This document shows, in pieces, positions 16,973 through 24,561 of a stretch of DNA of 26,097 nucleotides. How positions within the stretch are numbered: the stretch's first letter is position 1; each line of letters begins with the position of its first letter. The notes under the pieces are model-generated. The model worked only from the letters and a program-made list of their open reading frames with translations, was not told the DNA's origin and searched no databases. Position numbers and translations under genes: made by a program. This DNA comes from an uncultured Lachnoanaerobaculum sp. (GTDB lineage: Bacteria > Bacillota > Clostridia > Lachnospirales > Lachnospiraceae), in assembly GCA_937925515.1 (NCBI GenBank), contig CALALP010000078.1, forward strand, positions 1-26,097. The letters run 5' to 3'.

Positions 16973-17974
16973 ATGTTTAATTTAGTATATAAGTTAAAAA
17001 AGTTAAATAATAAGATTAAGATTTTTATTGTATTAGGAGTGGTATTAGTAGTTGTGTTATCTTTTATAGTTCTAAATTCTTTTAATCATTTAAGTTCAGA
17101 ATATGATTTTAATGATAGACTTAAAAATATTTATCTTTCTGAGGAAGAGGCATTTAAGGTTGAGGCATTTGCAAAGAACTTAGCAGTAATAAGCGATGTG
17201 TCAACAGATGATGCAAGTTATCAGCCGGAGGCAGGACTTGTAGCTAAGATAGGAGGGCCTGATGTAACATTTGCAAGAAATGCAAATAAACACATGAATC
17301 CTGCAAGTACAACTAAGGTTATGACTGCATTGCTTGCACTTAAATATGGAAAACTTGATACTGAAGTTACAGTTGGTAGAGAAATTAATGATGTAGATGA
17401 GGGGTCAAGCCTTGCAGGGCTAAGAGTTGGAGATACTCTTTCTTTAGAGGAATTACTATATGCCTTGTTATTACCGTCAGGAAATGATGCGGCAAATGCT
17501 ATAGCAGTTCATATTTCAGGGAGTAAAGATGCATTTGTAGAACTTATGAATCAAGAGGCAAAAAAACTTGGAGCAATGCACACAAATTTTGAAAATCCAA
17601 GTGGCTTAACTTCTGAAAACCACTATACCACTGCCTATGATTTATATCTTATTTTTAATGAGGCACTTAAGTATGAGAAGTTTGCAAAGATTGCAGGCAA
17701 AAAAAATTATACAGCCTCATATACTAAAGCAAATGGTACTGAAGTTATAAAGGCATGGTCAAATGGAAATAGATTTTTAGGAAATGAAATGCAAAAACCG
17801 GAAGGGGTTAAGGTATTTGCAGGTAAAACAGGAACAACCAAGGCAGCAGGAAGTTGCCTTGTGGTAGCTTGTACAAAAGAAGATTCAAAGTATATATCGG
17901 TAGTATTAAAATCGGAGAATAAGGCTATTTTATATGACAATATGTATAAATTAATGCAAAAATATACTAACTAG
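16973..17974 (+). CDS. dacF: D-alanyl-D-alanine carboxypeptidase (DacF-like, peptidase S11)
   Basis: This low-molecular-mass PBP removes the terminal D-Ala of peptidoglycan stem peptides and so limits crosslinking. The 333-residue protein starts with a basic N-terminus and a membrane anchor (about residues 16-36). Catalytic motifs are S112-T-T-K115, S169-G-N171 and K285-T-G287, with the KTGTTKAAGSCLV context typical of family S11. There is no C-terminal PBP5-type beta domain or amphipathic tail, so the N-terminal segment probably anchors the enzyme. Its ATG directly follows the mgsA stop with only a weak ribosome site, suggesting translational coupling. DacF is the closest Bacillus name; the exact subfamily is uncertain. 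Confidence 0.88.
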   Translation: MFNLVYKLKKLNNKIKIFIVLGVVLVVVLSFIVLNSFNHLSSEYDFNDRLKNIYLSEEEAFKVEAFAKNLAVISDVSTDDASYQPEAGLVAKIGGPDVTFARNANKHMNPASTTKVMTALLALKYGKLDTEVTVGREINDVDEGSSLAGLRVGDTLSLEELLYALLLPSGNDAANAIAVHISGSKDAFVELMNQEAKKLGAMHTNFENPSGLTSENHYTTAYDLYLIFNEALKYEKFAKIAGKKNYTASYTKANGTEVIKAWSNGNRFLGNEMQKPEGVKVFAGKTGTTKAAGSCLVVACTKEDSKYISVVLKSENKAILYDNMYKLMQKYTN

Positions 17975-17975
17975 C

Positions 17976-18004
17976 TTGCACATATTGTCAGATTATCTTA
18001 TAAT
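17976..18004 (+). promoter_or_regulatory. probable sigma-A promoter for the division cluster
   Basis: TTGCAC (17976-17981) and a perfect TATAAT (17999-18004) are separated by 17 nt. The -35 box starts 1 nt after the dacF stop codon. Transcription would start near 18011, and a strong ribosome site, AGGAGGG (18024-18030), lies 7 nt before the ATG at 18038. This likely drives the P-loop gene and possibly the genes beyond. Confidence 0.6.
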
Positions 18005-18037
18005 AATAAAGAATAGTTTTTACAGGAGGGCAAAGAG

Positions 18038-18457
18038 ATGGTTCAGATTATTTCAGGTCAAAAAGGAAAAGGAAAAACAAAGCATCTAATAGAGTTAGCA
18101 AATAAATCTGTTAAAGAGGCAGAGGGTACAGTAGTTTATCTCGATAAGAGTTCAAAACACATGTATGAACTTGATAAAAAGATTAGACTTATTAATGTTA
18201 AGGATTACCCTGTGGAGTCAGCAGACGGCTTTATAGGATTTATATGTGGACTTATATCACAAGATCATGATTTGCAAACAGTATTTCTTGATAGTTTTCT
18301 AAAGGTAGCTAACTTGGAGGGTGCAGATATTACTTCCACCATTGATGAGCTTGAAAAATTAGGAAATAAAAGAAATATAACTTTTGTGCTTAGTATTTCT
18401 CTCGATGAATCAGAATTACCTACAAATGCAAAAAATGATGTTATAATTTCATTATAA
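18038..18457 (+). CDS. small P-loop NTP-binding protein of unknown function
   Basis: This 139-residue protein has a clear Walker A motif GQKGKGKT at residues 7-14, right at the N-terminus, and a likely Walker B at TVFLDSF (about 87-93). The middle segment DGFIGFICGLISQDHD could hold a short hydrophobic helix. I do not recognise a named family; the fold should be a minimal RecA- or kinase-like P-loop domain, and nothing shows its substrate. It has its own promoter and a strong ribosome site. It is separated from the HlyD-like gene by 118 nt with a terminator-like hairpin. Its position next to yggS and sepF hints at an envelope or division role, but this is inference only. Confidence 0.85.
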   Translation: MVQIISGQKGKGKTKHLIELANKSVKEAEGTVVYLDKSSKHMYELDKKIRLINVKDYPVESADGFIGFICGLISQDHDLQTVFLDSFLKVANLEGADITSTIDELEKLGNKRNITFVLSISLDESELPTNAKNDVIISL

Positions 18458-18515
18458 ACACTTACGAAAATAAACTACAAAAGTAAGTTCATGCATTAGA
18501 GCTTATTATCATTAT

Positions 18516-18555
18516 AAGGGTATCCGAAATACGACTTTGGATGCCCTTAATGTTT
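18516..18555 (+). terminator. terminator-like hairpin before the HlyD-like gene
   Basis: AAGGGTATCC (18516-18525) pairs with GGATGCCCTT (18539-18548) with one G-U wobble, and AAA/TTT inside the loop can extend the stem past a bulged G. The following AATGTTTT is only a weak U tract. It could be a partial terminator that reduces read-through from the P-loop gene into the next genes. The upstream part of this gap (18458-18515) shows nothing convincing. Confidence 0.5.
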
Positions 18556-18575
18556 TACTGAGTGAGGTATATTAG

Positions 18576-19985
18576 TTGGAGAAGAAAAAAAAGGTAAAAA
18601 AGAAAAATAGCTTTAGAGCAAGTACAGGATTAAGACTTCCAAATATAGCAATTATAGTATTTGCCGTAATTTTAATATATTTACTTGTGAGCTATTATAA
18701 TTTTATTACTAAAAATAAAGTCAATTTCTATGAAGTTACAGAGGGGTCAATAGAAGAAAATGATAGATATACAGGTCTTATACTTAGAGATGAAGTTCTT
18801 TATAAGGCAGTAGATGACGGTTATCTAAATTTTTATGTAAGGGATAAAAAAAGAGCAATAGCAAATTCTAAGGCATATTATGTTGACAAGGAGGATAAGC
18901 TTGCAGAGATTATAAAAAATAATGCAGGTACAAATGTAAGTATAGGGGAGGACGTATATAAAAGCATAAAAAATGAATTGACATCATTTTCATTAGGATA
19001 CAATGACAACAATTTTATTTCAGTATATGATACTAAAAATTCTATTGATGTAAAGTTGTATGAGTATTCAGGTATAGACTCCATTGCAAATATTGAGGAA
19101 ATACTTAAGGACAATAGTGTTCATTATACTGAGGCAAATGTAGAAAGTTCCGGAACTATTTCATTTACAACTGATACTTTAACAGGGAAAAGTGTAGTAG
19201 ACTTGGAGGGAAGTTTTTTTGACGAGAGTAAAAACTCAATAAAAAAACTTGGTACAGGTAAATTTGTAAATAAGAATGAACCGGTATTTAAGCTTGTAAA
19301 TTCAGATAATTGGTCATTGGTATTTCCAATAAAAGAAAAAGATATTGAAAGATATAAAGATAGAGATAGGCTTACCGTAAAAATAAACTCAGGAAACATT
19401 ACCCTTACAGGAAATTATGAAACAGTAAGTGATAATAGTGGTAAGGTCTATGGGAAGATTGACTTTGATAGATTTATGATAGAGTTTATAAATGATAGAT
19501 ATTTAAAGTTTGAAGTACAAAACAATATGATTTTAGGGCTTAAAATTCCTAAAGAGGCAGTTGTAGATGAAGCCTTTTATCTTGTTCCAAAAGAGTATCT
19601 TACAAGCAGTGCCAATAATTTAAGAAAAGGCTTTAATAAAGAAGTGCTTGTAGACGGACAAGTAAGTACAGAATTTATAGCTGTTGATATATTTAGTGAA
19701 AATGAAGACGGACTTTTATATATAAGGTCAGAAGATGATTTGCTGACTTCAGGAGATTCTATAATTAAGCCGGATAGTGATGAAAAATACACAATAGGTC
19801 CGACAGATGTACTTGAGGGAGTGTATAGTATAAATAAGGGTTATACTTTATTTAAGAGAATTGAAGTGCTTTCCTCAGATGATGAATTTGATATAGTAAA
19901 AAAAGGAACTCCTTATGGTTTATCAGTTTATGACCATATATTACAAAAGGGAGCAGGTTATAATGAAAAGGAAGAGATATACTAA
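18576..19985 (+). CDS. HlyD-family-like membrane-anchored protein (TTG start)
   Basis: This 469-residue protein has a strongly basic N-terminus (KKKKVKKK), one membrane segment (about residues 23-44) and a long extracytoplasmic part. That part resembles HlyD-type adaptor proteins: a barrel-sandwich-like start (YEVTEGSIEENDRYTGLILRDE) and later beta-rich repeats. It lacks the long coiled-coil hairpin of true efflux adaptors, and no ABC or RND transporter is nearby. The start codon is TTG at 18576, supported by GAGG (18564-18567) 8 nt upstream and by the immediately following basic/membrane N-terminus. Its stop overlaps yggS by 1 nt, tying it to the yggS-sepF division genes. It is probably a cell-envelope protein; transport is not shown. 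Confidence 0.8.
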   Translation: MEKKKKVKKKNSFRASTGLRLPNIAIIVFAVILIYLLVSYYNFITKNKVNFYEVTEGSIEENDRYTGLILRDEVLYKAVDDGYLNFYVRDKKRAIANSKAYYVDKEDKLAEIIKNNAGTNVSIGEDVYKSIKNELTSFSLGYNDNNFISVYDTKNSIDVKLYEYSGIDSIANIEEILKDNSVHYTEANVESSGTISFTTDTLTGKSVVDLEGSFFDESKNSIKKLGTGKFVNKNEPVFKLVNSDNWSLVFPIKEKDIERYKDRDRLTVKINSGNITLTGNYETVSDNSGKVYGKIDFDRFMIEFINDRYLKFEVQNNMILGLKIPKEAVVDEAFYLVPKEYLTSSANNLRKGFNKEVLVDGQVSTEFIAVDIFSENEDGLLYIRSEDDLLTSGDSIIKPDSDEKYTIGPTDVLEGVYSINKGYTLFKRIEVLSSDDEFDIVKKGTPYGLSVYDHILQKGAGYNEKEEIY

Positions 19986-20665
19986 TGATTAAAGAAAATA
20001 TTATAAGGATTAACTCTGAACTTGATGAGATATGTGCAAGATGTAATAGGAAAAGAGAAAATGTAAATCTTATTGCAGTAAGTAAAACAAAACCTATTGA
20101 TAAGATAAAAGAGGCTTATGATATAGGGGTAAGAGATTTTGGAGAAAATAGGGTAAAAGAACTTTTAGAAAAAAAGAAAGAACTTCCTGAGGATATAAGG
20201 TGGCATCTTATAGGGCATTTACAGTCAAATAAGGTAAAGCAGGTTATTGCAAATACATTTTTAATTCACTCCATTGATTCAATTAATATTTCAGATGTTA
20301 TAGATTATGAGGCAAAAAAACAAAATATAGTAGTAAATGGTTTGCTTGAAATAAATGTTGCAAAAGAAGAAAGTAAGTTCGGTTTTATCTATGAAGATTT
20401 ACTTAAGAAAATAGAAAGATTTGGTTTTTATAAAAATTTAAAGATACTTGGACTTATGACAGTAGCCCCTTTTGTGGAGAATGGAGAAGAAAATCGAGAA
20501 GTTTTTAGTAAATTAAGGCAATTCTCGGTTGACATAGAAAGTAAAAACGTTGATAATGTTTCTATGAAATATCTTTCAATGGGAATGAGTGGCGATTATA
20601 AAGTTGCTGTTGAAGAGGGAGCAAATTTTATAAGAGTCGGTACAGATATTTTTGGTAGTAGATAA
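19985..20665 (+). CDS. yggS: YggS/YlmE family PLP homeostasis protein
   Basis: Members of this family (E. coli YggS, Bacillus YlmE, human PLPBP) bind pyridoxal phosphate on a TIM-barrel fold like that of alanine racemase but have no known catalytic activity; loss disturbs vitamin B6 and amino-acid pools. The 226-residue protein shows the cofactor lysine in AVSKTKP (K34), DFGENRVKEL, WHLIGHLQSNK, and the phosphate-binding SMGMSGDYKVAVEEGANFIRVGTDIFG at the end. The ATG shares a base with the stop of the HlyD-like gene. As in Bacillus (ylmE-sepF), it lies just upstream of sepF, with 70 nt between, in which I see no promoter. Confidence 0.94.
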   Translation: MIKENIIRINSELDEICARCNRKRENVNLIAVSKTKPIDKIKEAYDIGVRDFGENRVKELLEKKKELPEDIRWHLIGHLQSNKVKQVIANTFLIHSIDSINISDVIDYEAKKQNIVVNGLLEINVAKEESKFGFIYEDLLKKIERFGFYKNLKILGLMTVAPFVENGEENREVFSKLRQFSVDIESKNVDNVSMKYLSMGMSGDYKVAVEEGANFIRVGTDIFGSR

Positions 20666-20735
20666 TGTAAAAGTTTAGTCATTCTATATCAGGTGGCTGA
20701 GTAACTATTAATAACTTGGAGGAATGGAGATTAGC

Positions 20736-21254
20736 ATGAGTATTTTCAGTAAATTTATTGACAGTATGAAAATTACTGAGGATGAAGATGAAGTTAATGA
20801 GTTTTATGATGATGAAGATGAAATAGAGGAAGAAAAACCTCAAAAAACAAGTCTTTTTGGTAGAAAGTCAGAACCTGTTGAAGAGGAAGATGAGGAAGAG
20901 GAAACAATTTCAAGAAATAGAACCTCTGTAGCTAAAAAGACTTCTGTACCTGTAAGAAAGAAAATGGAAGTTTCTATGGTGAAACCTACCTCTGTTGAAG
21001 ATTCAAAAGAAATTACTGAATTTTTACTCTTAGGTAAGGCAGTAGTTCTTAATATGGAGGGGATACATACTGAACTTGCTCAAAGAATAATTGATTTTAC
21101 TTCAGGGGCAACTTACAGTATTGGAGGAAAAATGCAAAAAATTTCAAACTATATATTTATTGCAACTCCACCGTCAGTTGAGCTTTCAGGAGAATTTCAA
21201 GACTTACTAAATAGTATATCATCAGACGGCTCAGGTTTTGGTTTGCGTAAGTAA
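20736..21254 (+). CDS. sepF: cell division protein SepF
   Basis: SepF binds the FtsZ C-terminal tail and the membrane and helps align the Z ring. The 172-residue protein has an N-terminal amphipathic segment (MSIFSKFIDSMK) that would insert in the membrane. A long, acidic, low-complexity linker follows (about residues 15-85, rich in D and E). The conserved SepF domain then begins at about VSMVKPTSVEDSKEI, with VVLNMEGIHTELAQRIIDFTSGA and the final IFIATPP. I chose the ATG at 20736, which has GGAG (20726-20729) 6 nt upstream. The ATG at 20724 is only 1 nt from the upstream GGAGG and would add MEIS before the amphipathic start. ylmH follows by 1 nt. Confidence 0.93.
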   Translation: MSIFSKFIDSMKITEDEDEVNEFYDDEDEIEEEKPQKTSLFGRKSEPVEEEDEEEETISRNRTSVAKKTSVPVRKKMEVSMVKPTSVEDSKEITEFLLLGKAVVLNMEGIHTELAQRIIDFTSGATYSIGGKMQKISNYIFIATPPSVELSGEFQDLLNSISSDGSGFGLRK

Positions 21255-21255
21255 G

Positions 21256-22014
21256 ATGAAAGATAAAGAAGAAATATTTCTAAAAAATAGATTGCTTGAG
21301 CTTTCAGATAAGGCAGCAATGCGAAATGTAGCAACACATAGTGTTTTTTTAAATTTGTATGAGCAGACAGTGCTTGGCTTAATTCAAAACAGCTTTTCAA
21401 ATGTAAATATGAAAATATTTGGAGGGTATGAAGATGCAGAGCGAAGGCTTGTTTGCTTTGTTCCACGAAATGAAACAGATTTTGATTTTAGCTTTATTTC
21501 ATATCTAAGAGTTGAACCTATACAACCTAAGTTTAGTGATAAATTAAGTCATAGAGATTTTCTTGGTGCTGTTATGAATCTTGGCATAGAAAGATTTATG
21601 ATAGGCGATATATGTGTTGATGAAAATAATGCACACATTGTTGTATTAAGTCAAGTTGAGGAAACTATAATCAGTGAGCTTAATTATATAAAGCATACTA
21701 AAGTAAAAGTTATAAAAGAAAGTAAAGATGAAATTAGTTTTGTACAAAGAAGTAAAATTAAAAGTATAAACTTAGCCTCACAAAGACTTGATGTTGCTAT
21801 TTCAGCAGTATTTAATTTATCAAGAAAATTGTCAAGTGGCTATTTTGAGGCTGAAAAAGTATTTGTAAATAATAAGATGACTACAAATCATTCATACATT
21901 ATTAAGTCCAATGATTTGATTTCAGTAAGGGGGCTTGGTAGGTTCAGATATATTGGAAATGAGCATACTACTAGAAAAGGCAGACTATTATCAGAAGTGG
22001 AGATTTATTTATAG
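21256..22014 (+). CDS. ylmH: YlmH-like S4-domain RNA-binding protein
   Basis: YlmH is a conserved Firmicute S4-domain protein encoded in the sepF/divIVA region; work in Bacillus links it to ribosome rescue by binding stalled large subunits. The 252-residue protein has an N-terminal domain with SDKAAMRNVATHSVFLNLYEQ and GGYEDAERRLVCFVP. The C-terminal S4 domain (about residues 175-240) has LASQRLDVAISAVFNLSRK and VNNKMTTNHSYIIKSNDLISVRGLGRFRY. The ATG at 21256 follows the sepF stop by 1 nt, without a clear ribosome site of its own, which suggests coupling. A TTG at 21238 would lie inside sepF and is unlikely. Confidence 0.92.
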   Translation: MKDKEEIFLKNRLLELSDKAAMRNVATHSVFLNLYEQTVLGLIQNSFSNVNMKIFGGYEDAERRLVCFVPRNETDFDFSFISYLRVEPIQPKFSDKLSHRDFLGAVMNLGIERFMIGDICVDENNAHIVVLSQVEETIISELNYIKHTKVKVIKESKDEISFVQRSKIKSINLASQRLDVAISAVFNLSRKLSSGYFEAEKVFVNNKMTTNHSYIIKSNDLISVRGLGRFRYIGNEHTTRKGRLLSEVEIYL

Positions 22015-22016
22015 TT

Positions 22017-23129
22017 ATGGAAAATGTCTTTAGAACAACTGTAAAATATGAGGGTAAGTTTGCTTATGATATAGTTATAAATGATAGCTTTAGTAATTTA
22101 AAATCAGAACTTGAAAAAATAAATCTTACTAAAAGAGATATTCTTATTGTTACTGATTCAAATGTAGGCAAGCTTTATTTATCAGAGGTTTTTGAGATTT
22201 TTTCTACATTTTCAAAAAGAGTTACTTCATTTACCATAAAGGCAGGCGAAGAAAGTAAAACACTTGATACAGTAGAACTTATCTATAAAAAACTTATAGC
22301 AGAACATTTTGATAAAAGTGGATATTTAGTAGCTTTAGGAGGGGGCGTAGTTGGAGATTTAACAGGCTTTGTGGCTGCAACTTACCTAAGAGGCATTTCC
22401 TATATACAACTTCCGACAAGTCTTTTATCACAAGTAGACTCCAGTATTGGAGGGAAAACAGGCGTAAATTTTAAATCTTATAAGAATATGATAGGTTCAT
22501 TTTATATGCCAAAGCTTGTATATGAAAATGTTTTAACTTTAAATACTCTTTCAGAAAGAGAATTTTCCTCAGGCATGGCAGAAGTTATAAAACATGGACT
22601 TATAATGAATAGTGTATATTATGATTTCATTTACAAAAATTTAGATAATATACTAGAGAAAGACACTAAAACCCTGATAAGACTTTTAAGTAAAAGCATT
22701 ATCATAAAAAAAGAAATTGTAGAACAAGATACCAAAGAAAATGGGATAAGAGCAGTTTTAAATTTCGGTCATACACTTGGTCATGCTATTGAAAAAGAAA
22801 GAAATTTTGCTCTTACACATGGAGAATGTGTAGCACTTGGAATGATGTCTGCATTTTTCATTATGCTAGATAGAAATATTATTATTAAAGCAGAACTTGA
22901 GTTTTTTATAGAAATGTTAAAGTCCTTTAAATTACCTTTTTATTGTGAAGATTTGGACATTGTTAAGATACTTGAATTTGTGGAAAATGACAAAAAGATA
23001 GAGTTTGGAAAAATAAAATTTATTCTCTTAAAAAAGATAGGAGAGGCTTACATTGAAACAAATGTTTCTAAAGAGGAAATGAAAGAGGCACTTTTAAAAA
23101 TAGAAAGAAATAGGAATCATGAAAGATGA
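22017..23129 (+). CDS. aroB: 3-dehydroquinate synthase AroB
   Basis: AroB converts DAHP to 3-dehydroquinate, the second step of the shikimate pathway, using NAD and a divalent metal. The 370-residue protein has the NAD-binding GGGVVGDLTGFVAATYLRG, the LPTSLLSQVDSSIGGKTGVN segment, and metal ligands in MAEVIKHG (Glu), FGHTLGHAIE (His) and THGECVALGM (His). All hallmark residues appear intact and the length is normal. It starts 2 nt after ylmH and overlaps lspA by 4 nt (ATGA), so it is a full member of the division and envelope transcript. No other aro gene is in the window. In many Firmicutes divIVA occupies about this position. Confidence 0.95.
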   Translation: MENVFRTTVKYEGKFAYDIVINDSFSNLKSELEKINLTKRDILIVTDSNVGKLYLSEVFEIFSTFSKRVTSFTIKAGEESKTLDTVELIYKKLIAEHFDKSGYLVALGGGVVGDLTGFVAATYLRGISYIQLPTSLLSQVDSSIGGKTGVNFKSYKNMIGSFYMPKLVYENVLTLNTLSEREFSSGMAEVIKHGLIMNSVYYDFIYKNLDNILEKDTKTLIRLLSKSIIIKKEIVEQDTKENGIRAVLNFGHTLGHAIEKERNFALTHGECVALGMMSAFFIMLDRNIIIKAELEFFIEMLKSFKLPFYCEDLDIVKILEFVENDKKIEFGKIKFILLKKIGEAYIETNVSKEEMKEALLKIERNRNHER

Positions 23130-23623
23130 ATAGAAAAAAATTGTTTATAGTATTTTTTGTGTTATCGGCTATCTTGATTTGGTTTGACCATTTTACAAAA
23201 AATCTTGCAGTACTGTCTTTAAAAGATAAACCTGCTATTGTACTAATTAAGGGAATATTGGAACTAAGTTATTTAGAAAATAGAGGTGCTGCTTTTGGAA
23301 TGCTACAGGGAGCTAAGTTATTGTTTTTAGTTATTTCAATTATAGTTGTTATAGGAATAATCTATGTAGTTTATAAATTACCTCTGACAAAGAGATTTAT
23401 TCCGTTATTTATAAGTTTAGTATTTATATTTTCAGGTGCAATAGGAAATCAAATAGATAGAATTATAAACGGATATGTGGTAGACTTTATTTATATTTCA
23501 GTTATTAATTTTCCTGTATTTAATGTAGCAGATATTTATGTAACTGTTTCAACAACAGCACTTGTGATTTTATTTGCATTTGTATATAAGGAAAAAGAAA
23601 TAGGCTTTATCAAATGGCTTTAG
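23126..23623 (+). CDS. lspA: signal peptidase II (lipoprotein signal peptidase) LspA
   Basis: LspA is a membrane aspartyl protease that cuts signal peptides from lipidated prolipoproteins. The 165-residue protein has four membrane segments. It shows WFDHFTKNLA (D21), ENRGAAFGML (the NxGAAFG motif), GNQIDRI (D111), the catalytic D120 of VVDFI and the catalytic D136 of FNVAD. The loop between the two catalytic aspartates is short. The ATG lies within the aroB stop (ATGA overlap). The gene is followed after 14 nt by rluD, an order (lspA-rluD) that is very common in Firmicutes. Confidence 0.96.
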   Translation: MNRKKLFIVFFVLSAILIWFDHFTKNLAVLSLKDKPAIVLIKGILELSYLENRGAAFGMLQGAKLLFLVISIIVVIGIIYVVYKLPLTKRFIPLFISLVFIFSGAIGNQIDRIINGYVVDFIYISVINFPVFNVADIYVTVSTTALVILFAFVYKEKEIGFIKWL

Positions 23624-23637
23624 TTTAGGAGATTGTA

Positions 23638-24552
23638 ATGCTTGTAAAAGAATTTGTTTCAGATAATGAAAATGAGATTAGAATAGATGTGTTTTTAAAT
23701 AATCACATTGAAGAATTGTCTAGGACCTATATTCAAAAGTTAATTAAAGACGGATATGCAAGTGTAAATGGAAAGCCCATAAAAAATAATTTTAAATTAA
23801 AGCCATTAGATAAGGTTAAATTAAATATTCCTGAAACTTCAGAACCTGATATAATTGGAGAAGATATACAACTTGATATTGTATATGAAGATGATGATGT
23901 TATTCTTATAAATAAACCTAAAAATATGGTAGTTCATCCTGCACCGGGGCATTATAGTGGAACTTTGGTCAATGCACTTATGAATCATTGTAAAAATCTT
24001 TCCGGAATAAATGGAGTTTTAAGACCGGGTATTGTGCATAGAATAGATATGGATACCACCGGCATTATAATTGCTTGTAAAAATGATTTAGCTCATAAGT
24101 TTATTTCAGAGCAGTTAAAAGTTCATTCTATAAAAAGAAAGTATAAGGCAGTGGTGCATGGCAATTTAAAAGAAGATGAAGGTGTTATTGATAAGCCCAT
24201 AGGTAGACATGATATTGATAGAAAAAAAATGAGTGTAAATGCTAAACATTCAAAGCAAGCTATCACACATTATAAAGTAATAGAAAGGTTTAAATCTGCT
24301 ACTTTGATTGAATGTGAACTTGAAACAGGTCGAACTCATCAGATAAGAGTACACATGGCAAGTATAAATCATCCCTTATATGGAGATAGTGTATATGGAT
24401 ATGATAAAGAAAAGTATCAATTAGACGGTCAGGTACTTCATGCTGAAACTTTAGGTTTTGTTCACCCTACTACAAAAGAATATATGGAGTTTAACGTTGA
24501 GATTCCTGAGTATTTTAAGGAATTGCTTAGAAAGCTTAGACTTGAAACATAA
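23638..24552 (+). CDS. rluD: RluA-family 23S rRNA/tRNA pseudouridine synthase (RluD-like)
   Basis: This enzyme isomerises specific uridines to pseudouridine in 23S rRNA or tRNA. The 304-residue protein has an N-terminal S4 RNA-binding domain (about residues 12-65, with SRTYIQKLIKDGYASVNG). The catalytic domain contains INKPKNMVVHPAPGH and the signature HRIDMDTTG, with the catalytic Asp at 137. LETGRTHQIRVHMASINHPLYGDSVYG completes the family pattern. The ribosome site AGGAG is strong. RluD is the most likely assignment given the S4 domain and the position after lspA, but the exact uridine cannot be told from sequence. Confidence 0.93.
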   Translation: MLVKEFVSDNENEIRIDVFLNNHIEELSRTYIQKLIKDGYASVNGKPIKNNFKLKPLDKVKLNIPETSEPDIIGEDIQLDIVYEDDDVILINKPKNMVVHPAPGHYSGTLVNALMNHCKNLSGINGVLRPGIVHRIDMDTTGIIIACKNDLAHKFISEQLKVHSIKRKYKAVVHGNLKEDEGVIDKPIGRHDIDRKKMSVNAKHSKQAITHYKVIERFKSATLIECELETGRTHQIRVHMASINHPLYGDSVYGYDKEKYQLDGQVLHAETLGFVHPTTKEYMEFNVEIPEYFKELLRKLRLET

Positions 24553-24561
24553 GGAGGATAT

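Noticed and set aside
20724..20735. Upstream ATG for sepF
   Set aside because: The upstream GGAGG is only 1 nt away, too close for initiation, while the ATG at 20736 has GGAG 6 nt upstream and begins with the amphipathic SepF N-terminus.
21238..21255. TTG-initiated extension of ylmH
   Set aside because: It lies within the last codons of sepF and has no ribosome site; the ATG at 21256 follows the sepF stop by 1 nt.
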